Positions 8,622 through 16,876 of a DNA stretch of 64,000 nt are shown piece after piece. The stretch comes from a bacterium (GTDB taxonomy: Bacteria > UBA10199 > 2-02-FULL-44-16 > JAAZCA01), in NCBI GenBank assembly GCA_041648665.1, contig JBAZOP010000003.1:70038-134037 (forward strand). The letters are read 5' to 3'. A program made the position numbers and the translations under genes. The notes under the pieces were generated by a model. The model did no database searches and had not been told where the DNA came from. It was given only the letters and a program-made list of their open reading frames with translations. Numbering within the stretch: position 1 is the stretch's first letter; each line of letters begins with the position of its first letter.

Positions 8622-9658
8622 GTGTCTTCCTTCCCCAGCACGTGCTCTCGCACGTTGATCGGCGCATCTTCTGCCCCGCGCCAGTATGGCTCGATCTGGA
8701 TTGCCTTGCGCAGCGCCCGGTTCACCCCATGCGGCTGCATCTTCCAGTGTCCGCGCACCAGCACCTGTACCTGCGGGATGCCAGCCTTGCGCTTGCCCTC
8801 CATGTATTGCCGGATGGCGGGTCGGCAGTCGATCTTGATCGGCTTGCCGACTTGGTACGTCGCGATTGTGGGAGGACCGTCCCGCAGCTTCGCAGACCTG
8901 TGCCCCGCGTCGATCTTGTTCTGCTTGGGAGGCCTGATGTTGGACGGGTCGCTCATGGCGAGGCACGTTCCGCACACGAGCCTGCCCAACAGCGCCGCCG
9001 CCCGTTCGTCCACCTCCTCGAACGGGTGCACGAAGCTGCACTCGTCCCAGTGCGCGCTGTTTTCCTTCACGTCCAGCAGACACGTCACGTCGGGTCCGTA
9101 CCTCCAGATGAGCACTGAGGAGTCGGAGAACGCCACCATGGCCCAGCCGTACGTCCGCTTGTCGCGCCAGCGAAGTGATGTGACGAGCACGTGGCGGATG
9201 TCGCTCAGCCGCCCGGTCGTGTCGTTCTTGATCTGGATGAGCCCCTCCGGGACAACGATGTCGAACGCGGGCCACGGCATCAGGATGTGCTCGCGCATCT
9301 CGTCGGTGACGCACGTTGCCATGAGCGCGGCGGCGTACTTGTGCCCCATGGTGACCTGTGGGAAGCCGCCTTGTGCCCAGCGGTGCGAGCCAATGAGGAT
9401 GAGTTGGTCCCCTGGCTTTGCCGCCATGGTCGCGATGGCGAGCCCCTGCGCAGGATCGAAGTCCAGCTGGTGTTCGCTCAAGGCGTCCAGCAAGTCCTCG
9501 TCGGAGTTCATCGGCCCCACCGTGGAGAACACGACTTTGCCGATGCCAGCCACCATCTCGCGGCTCATGCCTGTGTGGGGATCGACTCCCCAGACTCGCT
9601 GCGCAGCGTCCGCGGACTCGGCGAGCGCCTTCATCTGCGCCCAGTCTTCCGGCTGCAT
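8618..9658 (-). CDS. Phage protein with AcrVA2-like C-terminus
   Basis: A 346-residue protein. The C-terminus reads VRGHWKMQPHG...IQIEPYWRG and the middle MPWPAFDIVVPEGLI. Both recall AcrVA2 and its many phage and plasmid relatives, which share an RGHW motif and a PxP/LPDW segment. AcrVA2 lowers Cas12a levels by acting on its mRNA during translation; most relatives are untested. The resemblance is from memory and over short motifs, so homology needs a profile search. A GTG lies one codon before the chosen ATG; the start is coupled to the upstream stop. Confidence 0.6.
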   Translation of the reverse strand: MQPEDWAQMKALAESADAAQRVWGVDPHTGMSREMVAGIGKVVFSTVGPMNSDEDLLDALSEHQLDFDPAQGLAIATMAAKPGDQLILIGSHRWAQGGFPQVTMGHKYAAALMATCVTDEMREHILMPWPAFDIVVPEGLIQIKNDTTGRLSDIRHVLVTSLRWRDKRTYGWAMVAFSDSSVLIWRYGPDVTCLLDVKENSAHWDECSFVHPFEEVDERAAALLGRLVCGTCLAMSDPSNIRPPKQNKIDAGHRSAKLRDGPPTIATYQVGKPIKIDCRPAIRQYMEGKRKAGIPQVQVLVRGHWKMQPHGVNRALRKAIQIEPYWRGAEDAPINVREHVLGKEDT

Positions 9659-10374
9659 CACGTGCCTCGCTTCTTCCTCTCCTGCTCCGCTTCCTCAGTC
9701 GTGCACCAACACCCGTAGTCCTCGCAGCTGACGAGCTGGCAGAGCGCGCCGTGGATTCTGTACAGGATCTCGGGCTCTCGGATGAGGTGGACGGCGAGCT
9801 TGACGGAGTAGCCGAACGTGTTGCCGCTGTGATCCGAAAGGTCGGCCAGCACCTTGCGCTGCTCGTCGTTCGAGGCGTCATTGAACGCTTTGACGGCCTC
9901 GACCGTCTTGCACGCTGCTGCGATCTTCGCTGCCGTCTCGCAGCAGAACATCTCGTAGGGCCCGAACTCTGGTCCCCACCCCGGCTTGTGCATGAAGAAC
10001 AAGATGCGAAGGCGCATGTGAGTAGGCAGAGCTTCGACCCTGGCGTTCCACTCGGGGAGCTTGTCCGCGAACTCCTTCTCCTTCCTCGCCTTGCTCTCAG
10101 CGATCTCTCGCAGCCGCTCCACCTCGTACTCCTGCTGCGTCTGGTAGTAGTACACCCGGTCGCCACAGGCGACGCCTCGCACCGGATAGCCGAAGCCCTT
10201 GCCGTAGAAGCGAACCATCTCGCCCCTCTTCGGCAGCGGCAACTTCTCCGGATTGCTCACGCGCAGAAAGCCGCTGTCTTTCACGCGCAGCTCGAAATGG
10301 CCTGCGTCCTGCTGCGATGTGGACGCGCACTCCACGTCGTAGAACTGCGTGTCGTCATCGGTCGGGTGTTTCAT
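9658..10374 (-). CDS. Hypothetical protein with central coiled coil
   Basis: A 238-residue protein: a beta-rich N-terminal third (GHFELRVKDSGFLRV, RGEMVRFYGKGFGYPVRG), a charged coiled coil (EYEVERLREIAESKARKEKE) and a helical C-terminus with four late cysteines (CQLVSCEDYGCWC). No family recognised. It ends in TGATG, coupling it to the AcrVA2-like gene. Confidence 0.7.
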   Translation of the reverse strand: MKHPTDDDTQFYDVECASTSQQDAGHFELRVKDSGFLRVSNPEKLPLPKRGEMVRFYGKGFGYPVRGVACGDRVYYYQTQQEYEVERLREIAESKARKEKEFADKLPEWNARVEALPTHMRLRILFFMHKPGWGPEFGPYEMFCCETAAKIAAACKTVEAVKAFNDASNDEQRKVLADLSDHSGNTFGYSVKLAVHLIREPEILYRIHGALCQLVSCEDYGCWCTTEEAEQERKKRGT

Positions 10375-10384
10375 GGACTTCCTT

Positions 10385-10639
10385 TCAGAGCTTCGCTTCC
10401 CAGGTCTTCAGCTCGGGCCAGTACGCCACGATGCCGCTCCCCAAGTTGTCGATGTGCGGGGTACCGAGCAGGAGCCCGTTCTCTCCCAGGCAGAGGCCCA
10501 GCCGGTACAGGTCACTCCAAGCCTTGAGCCTGACAGCTACGCAGCAGGCTCCGCGCATGCCCCGTCCTGAGTAGCCAACATCAGCTTCCCAGCCCAGCTC
10601 GTGGAGCTGAGCAACAACATCGGCGGGGACAACAAGCAT
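10385..10639 (-). CDS. Hypothetical small protein
   Basis: An 84-residue protein starting MLVVPADVVAQLHELGW, with AACCVAVRLKAWSDLY in the middle. A GTAGGAGA ribosome site precedes the ATG. It is the first gene after a factor-independent terminator, so it probably has its own promoter. Function unknown. Confidence 0.65.
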   Translation of the reverse strand: MLVVPADVVAQLHELGWEADVGYSGRGMRGACCVAVRLKAWSDLYRLGLCLGENGLLLGTPHIDNLGSGIVAYWPELKTWEAKL

Positions 10640-10656
10640 GGGCTTCTCCTACCGTC

Positions 10657-10680
10657 AAAACCCCGCTCCCATGAGCGAGG
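10657..10680 (-). terminator. Rho-independent terminator
   Basis: On the minus strand an 8-base stem (10661-10668 with 10673-10680, one G-T pair) closes a 4-base loop and is followed by TTTT. It lies directly downstream of the gene at 10702-10965. Confidence 0.7.
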
Positions 10681-10701
10681 TGAGGACGGGGCAGCGTGAT
10701 G

Positions 10702-10965
10702 TCATTCGTCGGTCAAGAAACCGTCGATCGCTTCGGCTAACGCCATCATCTCGGCGCGATTCAGAGATGCCGTCGCGATCATGAACACCGCTCCATCCTG
10801 TCCGTTGGATTTTGTGAGCGGGCTCCTGATCTGCAAGTTCCATGCTGCGCCGTGCTGGGTCGAGTACAGCCGGATTGCCTTCTCTCGTTGCGCATCGCGG
10901 TTCGACGCCACTTCCGCATAATTGATCGGTCGGTAGAACTCGTCCTGCGTTCCTATCTTTCTCAT
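10702..10965 (-). CDS. Hypothetical small protein
   Basis: An 87-residue protein, MRKIGTQDEFYRP to DGFLTDE, predicted mixed alpha/beta. I choose the ATG at 10965 because a GGAG site lies about ten bases upstream; a TTG at 10977 is possible. A terminator follows its stop. Function unknown. Confidence 0.65.
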   Translation of the reverse strand: MRKIGTQDEFYRPINYAEVASNRDAQREKAIRLYSTQHGAAWNLQIRSPLTKSNGQDGAVFMIATASLNRAEMMALAEAIDGFLTDE

Positions 10966-11004
10966 TTCGCGCTCCAATGCCTCGCCGTGGGCAAAGCTGG
11001 TGTC

Positions 11005-11757
11005 TCAGTCCCTCGTCTCCTCCGCAGAGTGCGTCATCGCCCTTCGCGCAACGATGACTCGCTCACCGTGCCCAGGCAGACGAATCGGCGGGTGCGTGGC
11101 GTGCTCAATGGCCCCTGGCCCCAGGCGCACGACATGCCCCGAAGGCAAGTTCGGCATCTTCGGCCCAAGGCCTCGAATGACCGCGATGTCACCCTGGCGT
11201 CGCACGATCTGGTTGGAGCACGACCGCCAGATCCAGTCGATGGCAGAGCGTACAGAGGCGAGCCCGGACGGTACCGCATGGGCGAAGAACGTCCCGCTCT
11301 CGTTGCGGCCCACCACGAACCGACTGCTCGTCTCCTTCGGGTACCACTTGGAGGACTTGGCGTAGACCCGCTTGCGCGTGACCTCGATGAGAGCGAGCCC
11401 CGCGTGGCCTGAGTCGCAGTACGGCACCTGAGCCGCCAGCCCCGGGCCCACATAGTCGACCACGTTCGTGCTGCGGTAGTCGCCCCGTGTCGAACCATGC
11501 TCGTCGAAGTACAGCTGAGCCATGCGGGCGAGCCCGCGCCCCTGCCGCTGCATCTTCTGCGCCTCCCATCCGGACGCAGTCGGCGCGTACGGTTCGGCGA
11601 GGCCCAGCAGAGCCACGATGGCAACGTGCCGGGCGTTGACGAACATGCGTTTGGAAGGAGCCCCGCGCTTGCCAGCGATGGCTCGCTCCGCGGCCTTCTC
11701 CAGCTGGTCAAGCTGCGTCGTCTTGTCGTAGCTTCGGATGGCCTGTTTGAGGCTCAC
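11005..11757 (-). CDS. Conserved phage protein coupled to ParB-like gene
   Basis: A 250-residue protein starting at a GTG that overlaps the ParB-like stop (GTGA). The N-terminal half is helical; the C-terminal half carries ESGTFFAHAVPSG, WIWRSCSNQIVRRQGDIAV and a histidine-rich end (GAIEHATHPPIRLPG). The RQGDIA segment recalls unnamed phage proteins. Coupling to a ParB-like gene suggests a joint function, but no known partition partner is evident. Confidence 0.7.
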   Translation of the reverse strand: MSLKQAIRSYDKTTQLDQLEKAAERAIAGKRGAPSKRMFVNARHVAIVALLGLAEPYAPTASGWEAQKMQRQGRGLARMAQLYFDEHGSTRGDYRSTNVVDYVGPGLAAQVPYCDSGHAGLALIEVTRKRVYAKSSKWYPKETSSRFVVGRNESGTFFAHAVPSGLASVRSAIDWIWRSCSNQIVRRQGDIAVIRGLGPKMPNLPSGHVVRLGPGAIEHATHPPIRLPGHGERVIVARRAMTHSAEETRD

Positions 11758-12638
11758 TTGCCGCTCTCCGTATCGATGCAGGCGTCCAGGGCCTTGTCGT
11801 CTCCGAACATCCATCGCATGGCCGCGAGGACTCCCTTGCCCATGGGCGAAAGGGTCTTCTCGCGCGCCGCCAGCGCTTCCATCTGCGGGGCCACTGCCTT
11901 GGCAGGGCGCAGCCGGAACTTGGGAGCCTTGCGCTTGCGCCCGCGGCCTCCCCTGGCTTCCTTCGCTTCCTTCGCCGCCTTGGGCGACCTCACGCTCAGG
12001 AGCCCCGCCGCCTCGAACTCCAGGATCTTGGCGTCCTGCTCGGCCTCGGGCAGCGTGGACAGGTCTCGGGCCACGCTCACGGCTAGCCGTTCCTGCTCCA
12101 GGAGCTTCTGCACGACGGCGCTGCACGACAGCAGCATCAGGGCGCTGCGCATGCCCCTGGCGTCGAAACCGAACCGAATCCTGGCCTGCTTCTCGTCGTG
12201 CCCCGCGTCGAGGTACCGGCGCAGCTTGAGCGCTTCGACCATGGGCGTGTCGTCCGTTCGGATTGAGTTGCGGGTGATCATGTAGCCCATGCTCTCCTCG
12301 CCGTTCGCGCGGCGGGAGGTGGCGGGCACCAGCCAGTGTTTGTCGCTGCCAGCTTCCTTCAGGCGACGGTTGGCCTCGATGCAGCACCGCACCCTCTGCC
12401 GTCCGTCGATGACCTCGACGATGGGGTTGCCGTGCTTGTCCTCGCCGTTCTTCCGGACCATGACCGGATCGAGCACGCCGTCTGCCATGATGGACAACAC
12501 CAGCGATTCGTCCAGCGGGAGGTGAACCCGCTCGTCGTACAGCGGGTGACTCTTGTCCGTGACAATCGTCAGCGCCTCGGGTTCGTAGTTGTATCCGTTC
12601 AGGCGCGCTACCGCGCCGAACTCTTCCGCTCTGCTCAT
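11754..12638 (-). CDS. ParB/Srx-fold DNA-binding protein
   Basis: A 294-residue protein. The ParB/sulfiredoxin-type fold shows in PLDESLVLSIMADGVLDPVMV (41-61, split here as the helix and PVMV strand) and VIDGRQRVRCC (76-86), the usual DGxxR signature. A helical region follows (110-185), then a basic Ala/Lys/Arg linker (KEAKEARGGRGRKRKAPK). Such phage proteins may act in DNA binding, CTP-dependent sliding or nicking; no ParA ATPase is visible here, so a partition role is not established. Confidence 0.8.
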   Translation of the reverse strand: MSRAEEFGAVARLNGYNYEPEALTIVTDKSHPLYDERVHLPLDESLVLSIMADGVLDPVMVRKNGEDKHGNPIVEVIDGRQRVRCCIEANRRLKEAGSDKHWLVPATSRRANGEESMGYMITRNSIRTDDTPMVEALKLRRYLDAGHDEKQARIRFGFDARGMRSALMLLSCSAVVQKLLEQERLAVSVARDLSTLPEAEQDAKILEFEAAGLLSVRSPKAAKEAKEARGGRGRKRKAPKFRLRPAKAVAPQMEALAAREKTLSPMGKGVLAAMRWMFGDDKALDACIDTESGK

Positions 12639-12670
12639 CTGCTTGCCCCTGTCTGCCGCCTATGGCGGCA

Positions 12671-13378
12671 CTACGATGTCAATGCCTTGGCGCTGCCGCC
12701 TGTGAGCCCGGGTCTGCCCAGGTTCAGACTGCGGCCTGCCTCCAGGCCACGGTTGTAGGCGCAGGCGTCGCTGATCGACGACCGGACCGCCACGGTCTTC
12801 GTCCCGTTGGTAAGCGCCTCCCGAAACGCTTGCGCCTCGCCCTGCCGCTTGTCGATCACGGCCAGCGCGCTGGTAGATGCCGTTGCCCGGACTTCCTGCT
12901 TCGCCGCTTCGAGCTTCTCGCGGATGCCCGCGACGGCCCCCAGGTACCAGGAGGCGAAGGCGCTGCGCCCCATGCCCCGGCACTGCGCCTCCGCGAGCCT
13001 GCCCAGCTCATTCAGAGCATAGGCCAGCAGGTACTTGACCGACTCCACGTCGGACTTGCGCCCAACGAACTGGTAGGTGGTCACGCGCGTGTAGCGAGGC
13101 CGTGAAAACCACATCGAACAGCCGTTCGCTTTGACCAGGGCGAGCATCAGCCGCACCTTCCAGGTCGCCACGCGGCTGCCCTCCATCAGGACTTCCCCCG
13201 CCTCGACCATGGGCTCGGACGGCTCCTGCCCGCTGGCCTCCAGCTCAGCCACGCTCAGCCGGTGCTCGTCAATGAGCCGCTGGGCCGCGCCCATAGCTGC
13301 CGCGGCTTCGTTCTCGTTGCTGCTCTGCGCGAGCCGCAGGAGCTTGCGAACCTTGTCCAGGACGGGAGATAGATCCAT
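12671..13378 (-). CDS. DUF2786 domain protein
   Basis: A 235-residue protein. The N-terminal LDKVRKLLRLAQSSNENEAA (7-26) is the DUF2786 signature, a helical motif found in phage and bacterial proteins of unknown function. The second half (about 70-215) resembles the domain that usually accompanies it (YQFVGRKSDVESVKYLLAYA). Biochemical role not known. It sits upstream of the ParB-like gene in the same direction. Confidence 0.8.
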   Translation of the reverse strand: MDLSPVLDKVRKLLRLAQSSNENEAAAAMGAAQRLIDEHRLSVAELEASGQEPSEPMVEAGEVLMEGSRVATWKVRLMLALVKANGCSMWFSRPRYTRVTTYQFVGRKSDVESVKYLLAYALNELGRLAEAQCRGMGRSAFASWYLGAVAGIREKLEAAKQEVRATASTSALAVIDKRQGEAQAFREALTNGTKTVAVRSSISDACAYNRGLEAGRSLNLGRPGLTGGSAKALTS

Positions 13379-13382
13379 CGGG

Positions 13383-13634
13383 TTACGCCGCCTTTTTCTG
13401 CTCGGGGACGATCTCCCAGTATTGGAATCCGCCGCACTTGGTGCAGCAGCACGTCACGTCCTGCTTCTCGGTCCCCATCACGACAAGCTCGCCGCCGCAC
13501 TTGCAGGCTGCCAGCACGCCCCCTGAGCGAGCCCGCGAGGCCCGTTCGACGGTGTTCTCCGACGTGGCCTTGCCCTTGCCCCACACGGGCTTGTCCTTGG
13601 CATCATCCCACCGACCGATCCGTCTGTACTTCAT
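13383..13634 (-). CDS. Small zinc-ribbon protein
   Basis: An 83-residue protein with CKCGG, a 12-residue spacer and CCCTKCGG, a likely zinc ribbon, between basic ends. The ATG at 13634 follows AAGGAGCAAGCAG, the leader sequence shared with many genes up to 25 kb. Function unknown; zinc ribbons like this may bind nucleic acid or protein. Confidence 0.7.
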   Translation of the reverse strand: MKYRRIGRWDDAKDKPVWGKGKATSENTVERASRARSGGVLAACKCGGELVVMGTEKQDVTCCCTKCGGFQYWEIVPEQKKAA

Positions 13635-13657
13635 CTGCTTGCTCCTTCCGCTGTCTG

Positions 13658-13685
13658 ACCATAACCACCACGCTGGCGGTGTCAA
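13658..13685 (-). promoter_or_regulatory. Promoter, TTGACA / TATGGT
   Basis: TTGACA (13680-13685), a 16-base spacer ending TGGT and TATGGT (13658-13663). The TGGTTA context recurs at 15.68, 16.21, 20.15, 23.90 and 30.27 kb. It drives the zinc-ribbon gene at 13634 through a short leader. Confidence 0.6.
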
Positions 13686-14158
13686 CGACTTTTACGCGAT
13701 CGTATACTCCCCAACAAGTACGGCACGATACCGCTCTCGCATGAAAGCAGCTCTTCGGCGCGCTCCGTCAGCCCGGCCTTGTCCCGCACGTCCACCCAAC
13801 AGCGCTCGGTGTAGTTCCAGGGCGACCACACGCCGATGACCGCGCCGCCGCAGGCGTTCGCCTCCAACCTGAAGGTCACGCCGTCCGTGGTCCCCTCGTG
13901 CGCCAACGACTCGGCCAGCTCAACGTTGAGGTCGATGTCCGTGTCGTCCACGGGCTCGCCCGTCTTCGATGCGAGCCGAATGACGGTGCCCCACTTGTAG
14001 TCGTCGCAGGACATGTCCTCCGGGGCGTCCACCGTCAGCCCCTTGTCCCGCAGCCCCGTCGCGAGCCGTTCCAGGAACGCCAGTATCTTGGGGCCGTAGC
14101 TCTTGGCGATCCGCTCGGTCGCCTTGGAGTACTTCTCCTCAGTCATGGGGCGTGTCAT
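13682..14158 (-). CDS. Hypothetical protein
   Basis: A 158-residue acidic protein, MTRPMTEEKYSKATER to LGSIRSRKSR. The centre is beta-rich (VTFRLEANACGGAVIGVWSPW). Start chosen at 14158 because it shares ATGA with the preceding stop. No family recognised. Confidence 0.65.
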   Translation of the reverse strand: MTRPMTEEKYSKATERIAKSYGPKILAFLERLATGLRDKGLTVDAPEDMSCDDYKWGTVIRLASKTGEPVDDTDIDLNVELAESLAHEGTTDGVTFRLEANACGGAVIGVWSPWNYTERCWVDVRDKAGLTERAEELLSCESGIVPYLLGSIRSRKSR

Positions 14159-14451
14159 TCGCCCAGCCTCCACACCTCGTGTGCACCAGCCATCAGCAGA
14201 GCCCGGTGGACGCAGGCATAGGACCAGTCTGCCAGTGCTGACGCGCTCCACACGGGGCACCGCTGACAAACGACGTTGGTGTCACGAAGGTGGCGGTAGA
14301 TGTCCCCGATCGCCATCCCTGGTGCCACAGAAAGCAGCGACCGGACGGCTTTCGTCAGCGCTACCCGTTCCTCCTCGGGCAGCCCCTTCGGCCAGCCGTG
14401 TCCGTCGCGCTCCACGTCCGTCAGGTACTTTTCCACATAGGTGAGATTCAT
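14155..14451 (-). CDS. Hypothetical small protein
   Basis: A 98-residue mostly helical protein with CQRCPVW in the middle. It is preceded by the AGGAGCAAGCCG leader and a palindrome, and overlaps the following gene by ATGA. Function unknown. Confidence 0.65.
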   Translation of the reverse strand: MNLTYVEKYLTDVERDGHGWPKGLPEEERVALTKAVRSLLSVAPGMAIGDIYRHLRDTNVVCQRCPVWSASALADWSYACVHRALLMAGAHEVWRLGE

Positions 14452-14462
14452 CGGCTTGCTCC

Positions 14463-14478
14463 TGCCATACGTGTATGG
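14463..14478 (-). promoter_or_regulatory. Leader palindrome
   Basis: Perfect palindrome GCCATAC-GT-GTATGGC just before the AGGAGCAAG leader of the gene at 14451. It occupies the position of hairpin B in the leader family seen up to 25 kb. Confidence 0.45.
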
Positions 14479-14482
14479 CGAC

Positions 14483-14842
14483 TCAATCCTCCCAGATCAG
14501 GGTGCCGCCCCGCGGGAGCTTCTGTGGCAACTGCTCGACGGGCAGACCAAACGCCTCCGCAATCTTGGGCAACCAGGACTTCCACTTCTCATGGCCGATC
14601 CTTCCCTCGCCAGCGTCACCATAGCGGCTCAGGTGGTCCTGCTCGCGGGAGTCTTTCGAGCCCAGCATCCAACATGGCCCGTAGTAGGACTGGCACCCGA
14701 CACCACTCCAGCCGACATGCCCGCGCGTCTTGCAGACACAAACCTTGCCCCTGCGCAGCACCACGTCCCGCTCGGTTCCGTAGTCGGTCCCCAGCGAATG
14801 CCTCGAAAGCGTTTCCCTACTGGCTCGCTTCACCCACGGCAT
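14483..14842 (-). CDS. Hypothetical cysteine-containing protein
   Basis: A 119-residue protein. VCVCKTRGHVGW, GCQSYYGPCW and a following DHLSRYGD give possible Cys/His metal ligands. The C-terminal half is helical (SWLPKIAEAFGLPVEQLPQK). It begins two bases after the previous stop. Not a recognisable HNH nuclease. Function unknown. Confidence 0.65.
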   Translation of the reverse strand: MPWVKRASRETLSRHSLGTDYGTERDVVLRRGKVCVCKTRGHVGWSGVGCQSYYGPCWMLGSKDSREQDHLSRYGDAGEGRIGHEKWKSWLPKIAEAFGLPVEQLPQKLPRGGTLIWED

Positions 14843-14844
14843 GG

Positions 14845-15237
14845 CTACTCGGCCTCCACCAGCTTGTAGAGCTTCTCTCCGACCTTCACGCGCACCTCGA
14901 ACGAATCGGGGAACCTACGCGCAAGCTCCAGCGCACCCTCGGCAGTCTCGAACGTGCAGGTGGGCTTGTTGTCATACCGCTCCTGAAGCAGCGGCACCCT
15001 GGCACGAAGCGCTGTACTGTCCGGGCTCAGGGTATCCAGCAGGAGCACCGTCTTCTCCCTCATGTCCAGCCACAGCGTCCCGTCCTCGCAGCGTGGAGGG
15101 ATCCCTCCGCTATCATCTCCGATGGCGAAGCGCCCGCTCGGCACGTGCAGCCACAGCTTGTGGCCTCGCGCACAGAGCCTTCCCATGTACCGCCACGACA
15201 CGTGCCTCTCCGGTCCAACCGCGGTTGTCGTTGCCAT
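14845..15237 (-). CDS. Hypothetical protein
   Basis: A 130-residue protein with a beta-rich N-terminal half (VSWRYMGRLCARGHKLWLHV, SGRFAIGDDSGG) and helical C-terminal half (FETAEGALELARRFPDSFE). The start is coupled by TGATG to the zinc protein upstream. No family recognised. Confidence 0.65.
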   Translation of the reverse strand: MATTTAVGPERHVSWRYMGRLCARGHKLWLHVPSGRFAIGDDSGGIPPRCEDGTLWLDMREKTVLLLDTLSPDSTALRARVPLLQERYDNKPTCTFETAEGALELARRFPDSFEVRVKVGEKLYKLVEAE

Positions 15238-15659
15238 CACACCATCTCCTCGAATCCGCTCGCTGACATCTCGTCCGCAAGCTCGCCCTCGAACGTCTTG
15301 CCGCAGGTGCACGTCACCGTGTAGCTGGCGTGGACTCCGTAGTACGTCGTGCGGTAGCGCATCGGAGTCGTCGGCTTCAGCCCCCGCGAGTCCTCGGTGG
15401 ACTCGTACTCGCCTTCGATGGACAGCTCGTGCTCGCCCTCCGGAGCATCCTTGTGCTCCTCCATGTGCTCACGCACGGCGTCATCCTGGCCCTCCAGCTC
15501 GAACTCTGCCGACTTGAGTCCCTGACTGCACTCGCCGCAGCGCTTCTCCAGCGTCACCTGGATGTTGATGTTGCCCTCGTCGTCCACTTCGCAGGACTGC
15601 TCTTCGGGCTCTTCGTCACCCTCGTACGATACGAACTTGTTGCAATCAGGACACCGCAT
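15237..15659 (-). CDS. Acidic phage zinc-ribbon protein
   Basis: A 140-residue very acidic protein opening MRCPDCNKFVSYEGDEEPEE. CPDC plus CGEC, and later CTCG, form likely zinc sites. MKCPDCNKFVS-type openings recur in unnamed phage proteins. It is the first gene of a promoter-led unit (TTGCGC/TATGTC at 15.7 kb). Confidence 0.7.
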   Translation of the reverse strand: MRCPDCNKFVSYEGDEEPEEQSCEVDDEGNINIQVTLEKRCGECSQGLKSAEFELEGQDDAVREHMEEHKDAPEGEHELSIEGEYESTEDSRGLKPTTPMRYRTTYYGVHASYTVTCTCGKTFEGELADEMSASGFEEMV

Positions 15660-15682
15660 CGCTTGCTCCCTTCAACGAACCT

Positions 15683-15710
15683 GACATAACCATCGCACCG
15701 GGCGGCGCAA
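15683..15710 (-). promoter_or_regulatory. Promoter, TTGCGC / TATGTC (copy 1)
   Basis: TTGCGC (15705-15710), 16-base spacer ending TGGT, TATGTC (15683-15688). About 31 bases around it are identical to the copy at 16.21 kb, so the promoter was duplicated as a unit. It drives the gene at 15659. Confidence 0.6.
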
Positions 15711-15713
15711 GGG

Positions 15714-16190
15714 CTAGTCGTCGGAATCATCCTGGCCGGGCTTCCAGGTGCCGCTTGCGCCGGTCGCGTGCACCATCTCCAGGAAGCGCTGTGCTGCCTC
15801 GGGAGAGATACGCAGCCAGCCGCCATCCCTGTAGCTGTCCGCGTACGCCTCGAACCCACGATCGCGCAGCCCGTCACGCAGCCCGTCTACGCGCCGCTTG
15901 AGTGCCTCGTACTCGGCTTGCTCCTTGGCGTCCTCTGCCCGCTCCTCTTGCGGGTAGAACCGGACCTCGCCCCTGCGCCCCAGAGCAACCTCCCCAGCCG
16001 CAGCGAGTCGCTTGATCGAGCCGCGCACCTGGGCAAGGCTCAGGGCTGTAGAGTGTGTCAGCCACCGGGCGCTAGTGCGCCCCAGCCTGCCGCCTTGGGG
16101 GCACTTCGCCTTGTCCTCTTCGTACTCCTTGACCAGCGAGCGCAGCACAGCTGCGTCCACTTGCTTCAACCACTCTTTGGTCTTCGCCAT
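15714..16190 (-). CDS. Possible winged-helix DNA-binding protein
   Basis: A 158-residue protein. ALSLAQVRGSIKRLAAAGEV followed by RRGEVRFYP looks like a helix-turn-helix with wing (about 48-80), followed by a charged helix and a small C-terminal domain. The winged-helix reading rests on pattern only. The ATG at 16190 follows GAAGGAGCAAGCT. Confidence 0.55.
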   Translation of the reverse strand: MAKTKEWLKQVDAAVLRSLVKEYEEDKAKCPQGGRLGRTSARWLTHSTALSLAQVRGSIKRLAAAGEVALGRRGEVRFYPQEERAEDAKEQAEYEALKRRVDGLRDGLRDRGFEAYADSYRDGGWLRISPEAAQRFLEMVHATGASGTWKPGQDDSDD

Positions 16191-16212
16191 AGCTTGCTCC
16201 TTCGACCAGCCT

Positions 16213-16240
16213 GACATAACCATCGCACCGGGCGGCGCAA
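16213..16240 (-). promoter_or_regulatory. Promoter, TTGCGC / TATGTC (copy 2)
   Basis: TTGCGC (16235-16240), 16-base spacer, TATGTC (16213-16218). A duplicate of the 15.7 kb promoter; it drives the gene at 16190. Confidence 0.6.
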
Positions 16241-16244
16241 GGGG

Positions 16245-16550
16245 CTACGTCGTCAAACCCAAACGCTTCGCCGCGTCGTCGAGCGACTCGATCGTGAGGT
16301 TGCTGGGCAGCGCCGAATAGATGTTCCACCCGTTGCGGTTGCCCCGGACCGTGATGATCGCGACGTGGCCTGTGCTGAACTGCCACGCCTCGACGTAGGC
16401 GGAAGGCGACTCGGGATCGCCCATCGGCAGTTGCCACTGGCAGCGCGCATCGTGGTCGTCAAGCCACCGTTGCAGCTCCGGGTAGTTGCTTACCCACGGC
16501 TTGTCGCTGTTGTCCTTGTCTCTGGTTGTTCTGGATCTCGGTCGTGACAT
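16245..16550 (-). CDS. Hypothetical small protein
   Basis: A 101-residue protein with a basic N-terminus (MSRPRSRTTRDKDNSDK) and a beta-rich core (GHVAIITVRGNRNGWNIYS). No family recognised. The GGAGGCAAC site before the ATG differs from the local AGGAGCAAGTCA leader. Confidence 0.65.
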   Translation of the reverse strand: MSRPRSRTTRDKDNSDKPWVSNYPELQRWLDDHDARCQWQLPMGDPESPSAYVEAWQFSTGHVAIITVRGNRNGWNIYSALPSNLTIESLDDAAKRLGLTT

Positions 16551-16559
16551 GTTGCCTCC

Positions 16560-16829
16560 TCATCCGCAGTGCGACAGCTCGCACCACTCGTTTGGGTTCT
16601 CGGGCACCGCGTCGCCGCAGGCCTTCAAGAACGCCTCGATCTGTCCCTGCTCTTGCACCGTGTACGTGTACCACCAGCCAGGACAGCCCAGCCAGAGCCA
16701 CTCGCCACGGTGCTCCGTCATGATGTCTGCCGGTTGCTGCCCAGGCCGCATCGCGTAGGGAATACCCCACAGCGAAAGTGTGTCCGCTTGCCTGAACAGC
16801 ACCCGGATTCTCGCTAGCTTCTCTAGCAT
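16560..16829 (-). CDS. Hypothetical small protein
   Basis: An 89-residue protein beginning MLEKLARIRVLFRQAD, with GEWLWLGCPGWWYTYTV and a C-terminal CELSHCG. A CAGGAGGGTAAG ribosome site precedes the ATG. Function unknown. Confidence 0.65.
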   Translation of the reverse strand: MLEKLARIRVLFRQADTLSLWGIPYAMRPGQQPADIMTEHRGEWLWLGCPGWWYTYTVQEQGQIEAFLKACGDAVPENPNEWCELSHCG

Positions 16830-16876
16830 CTTACCCTCCTGTGTCGCGGGGATGACATTGCTCCTGCTCCCAGTGT

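Noticed and set aside
8235..10166. 643-codon minus-strand frame
   Set aside because: Only its last 128 codons are real; the rest is a shadow of the genes at 8618-9658 and 9658-10374, which have better composition and coupled starts.
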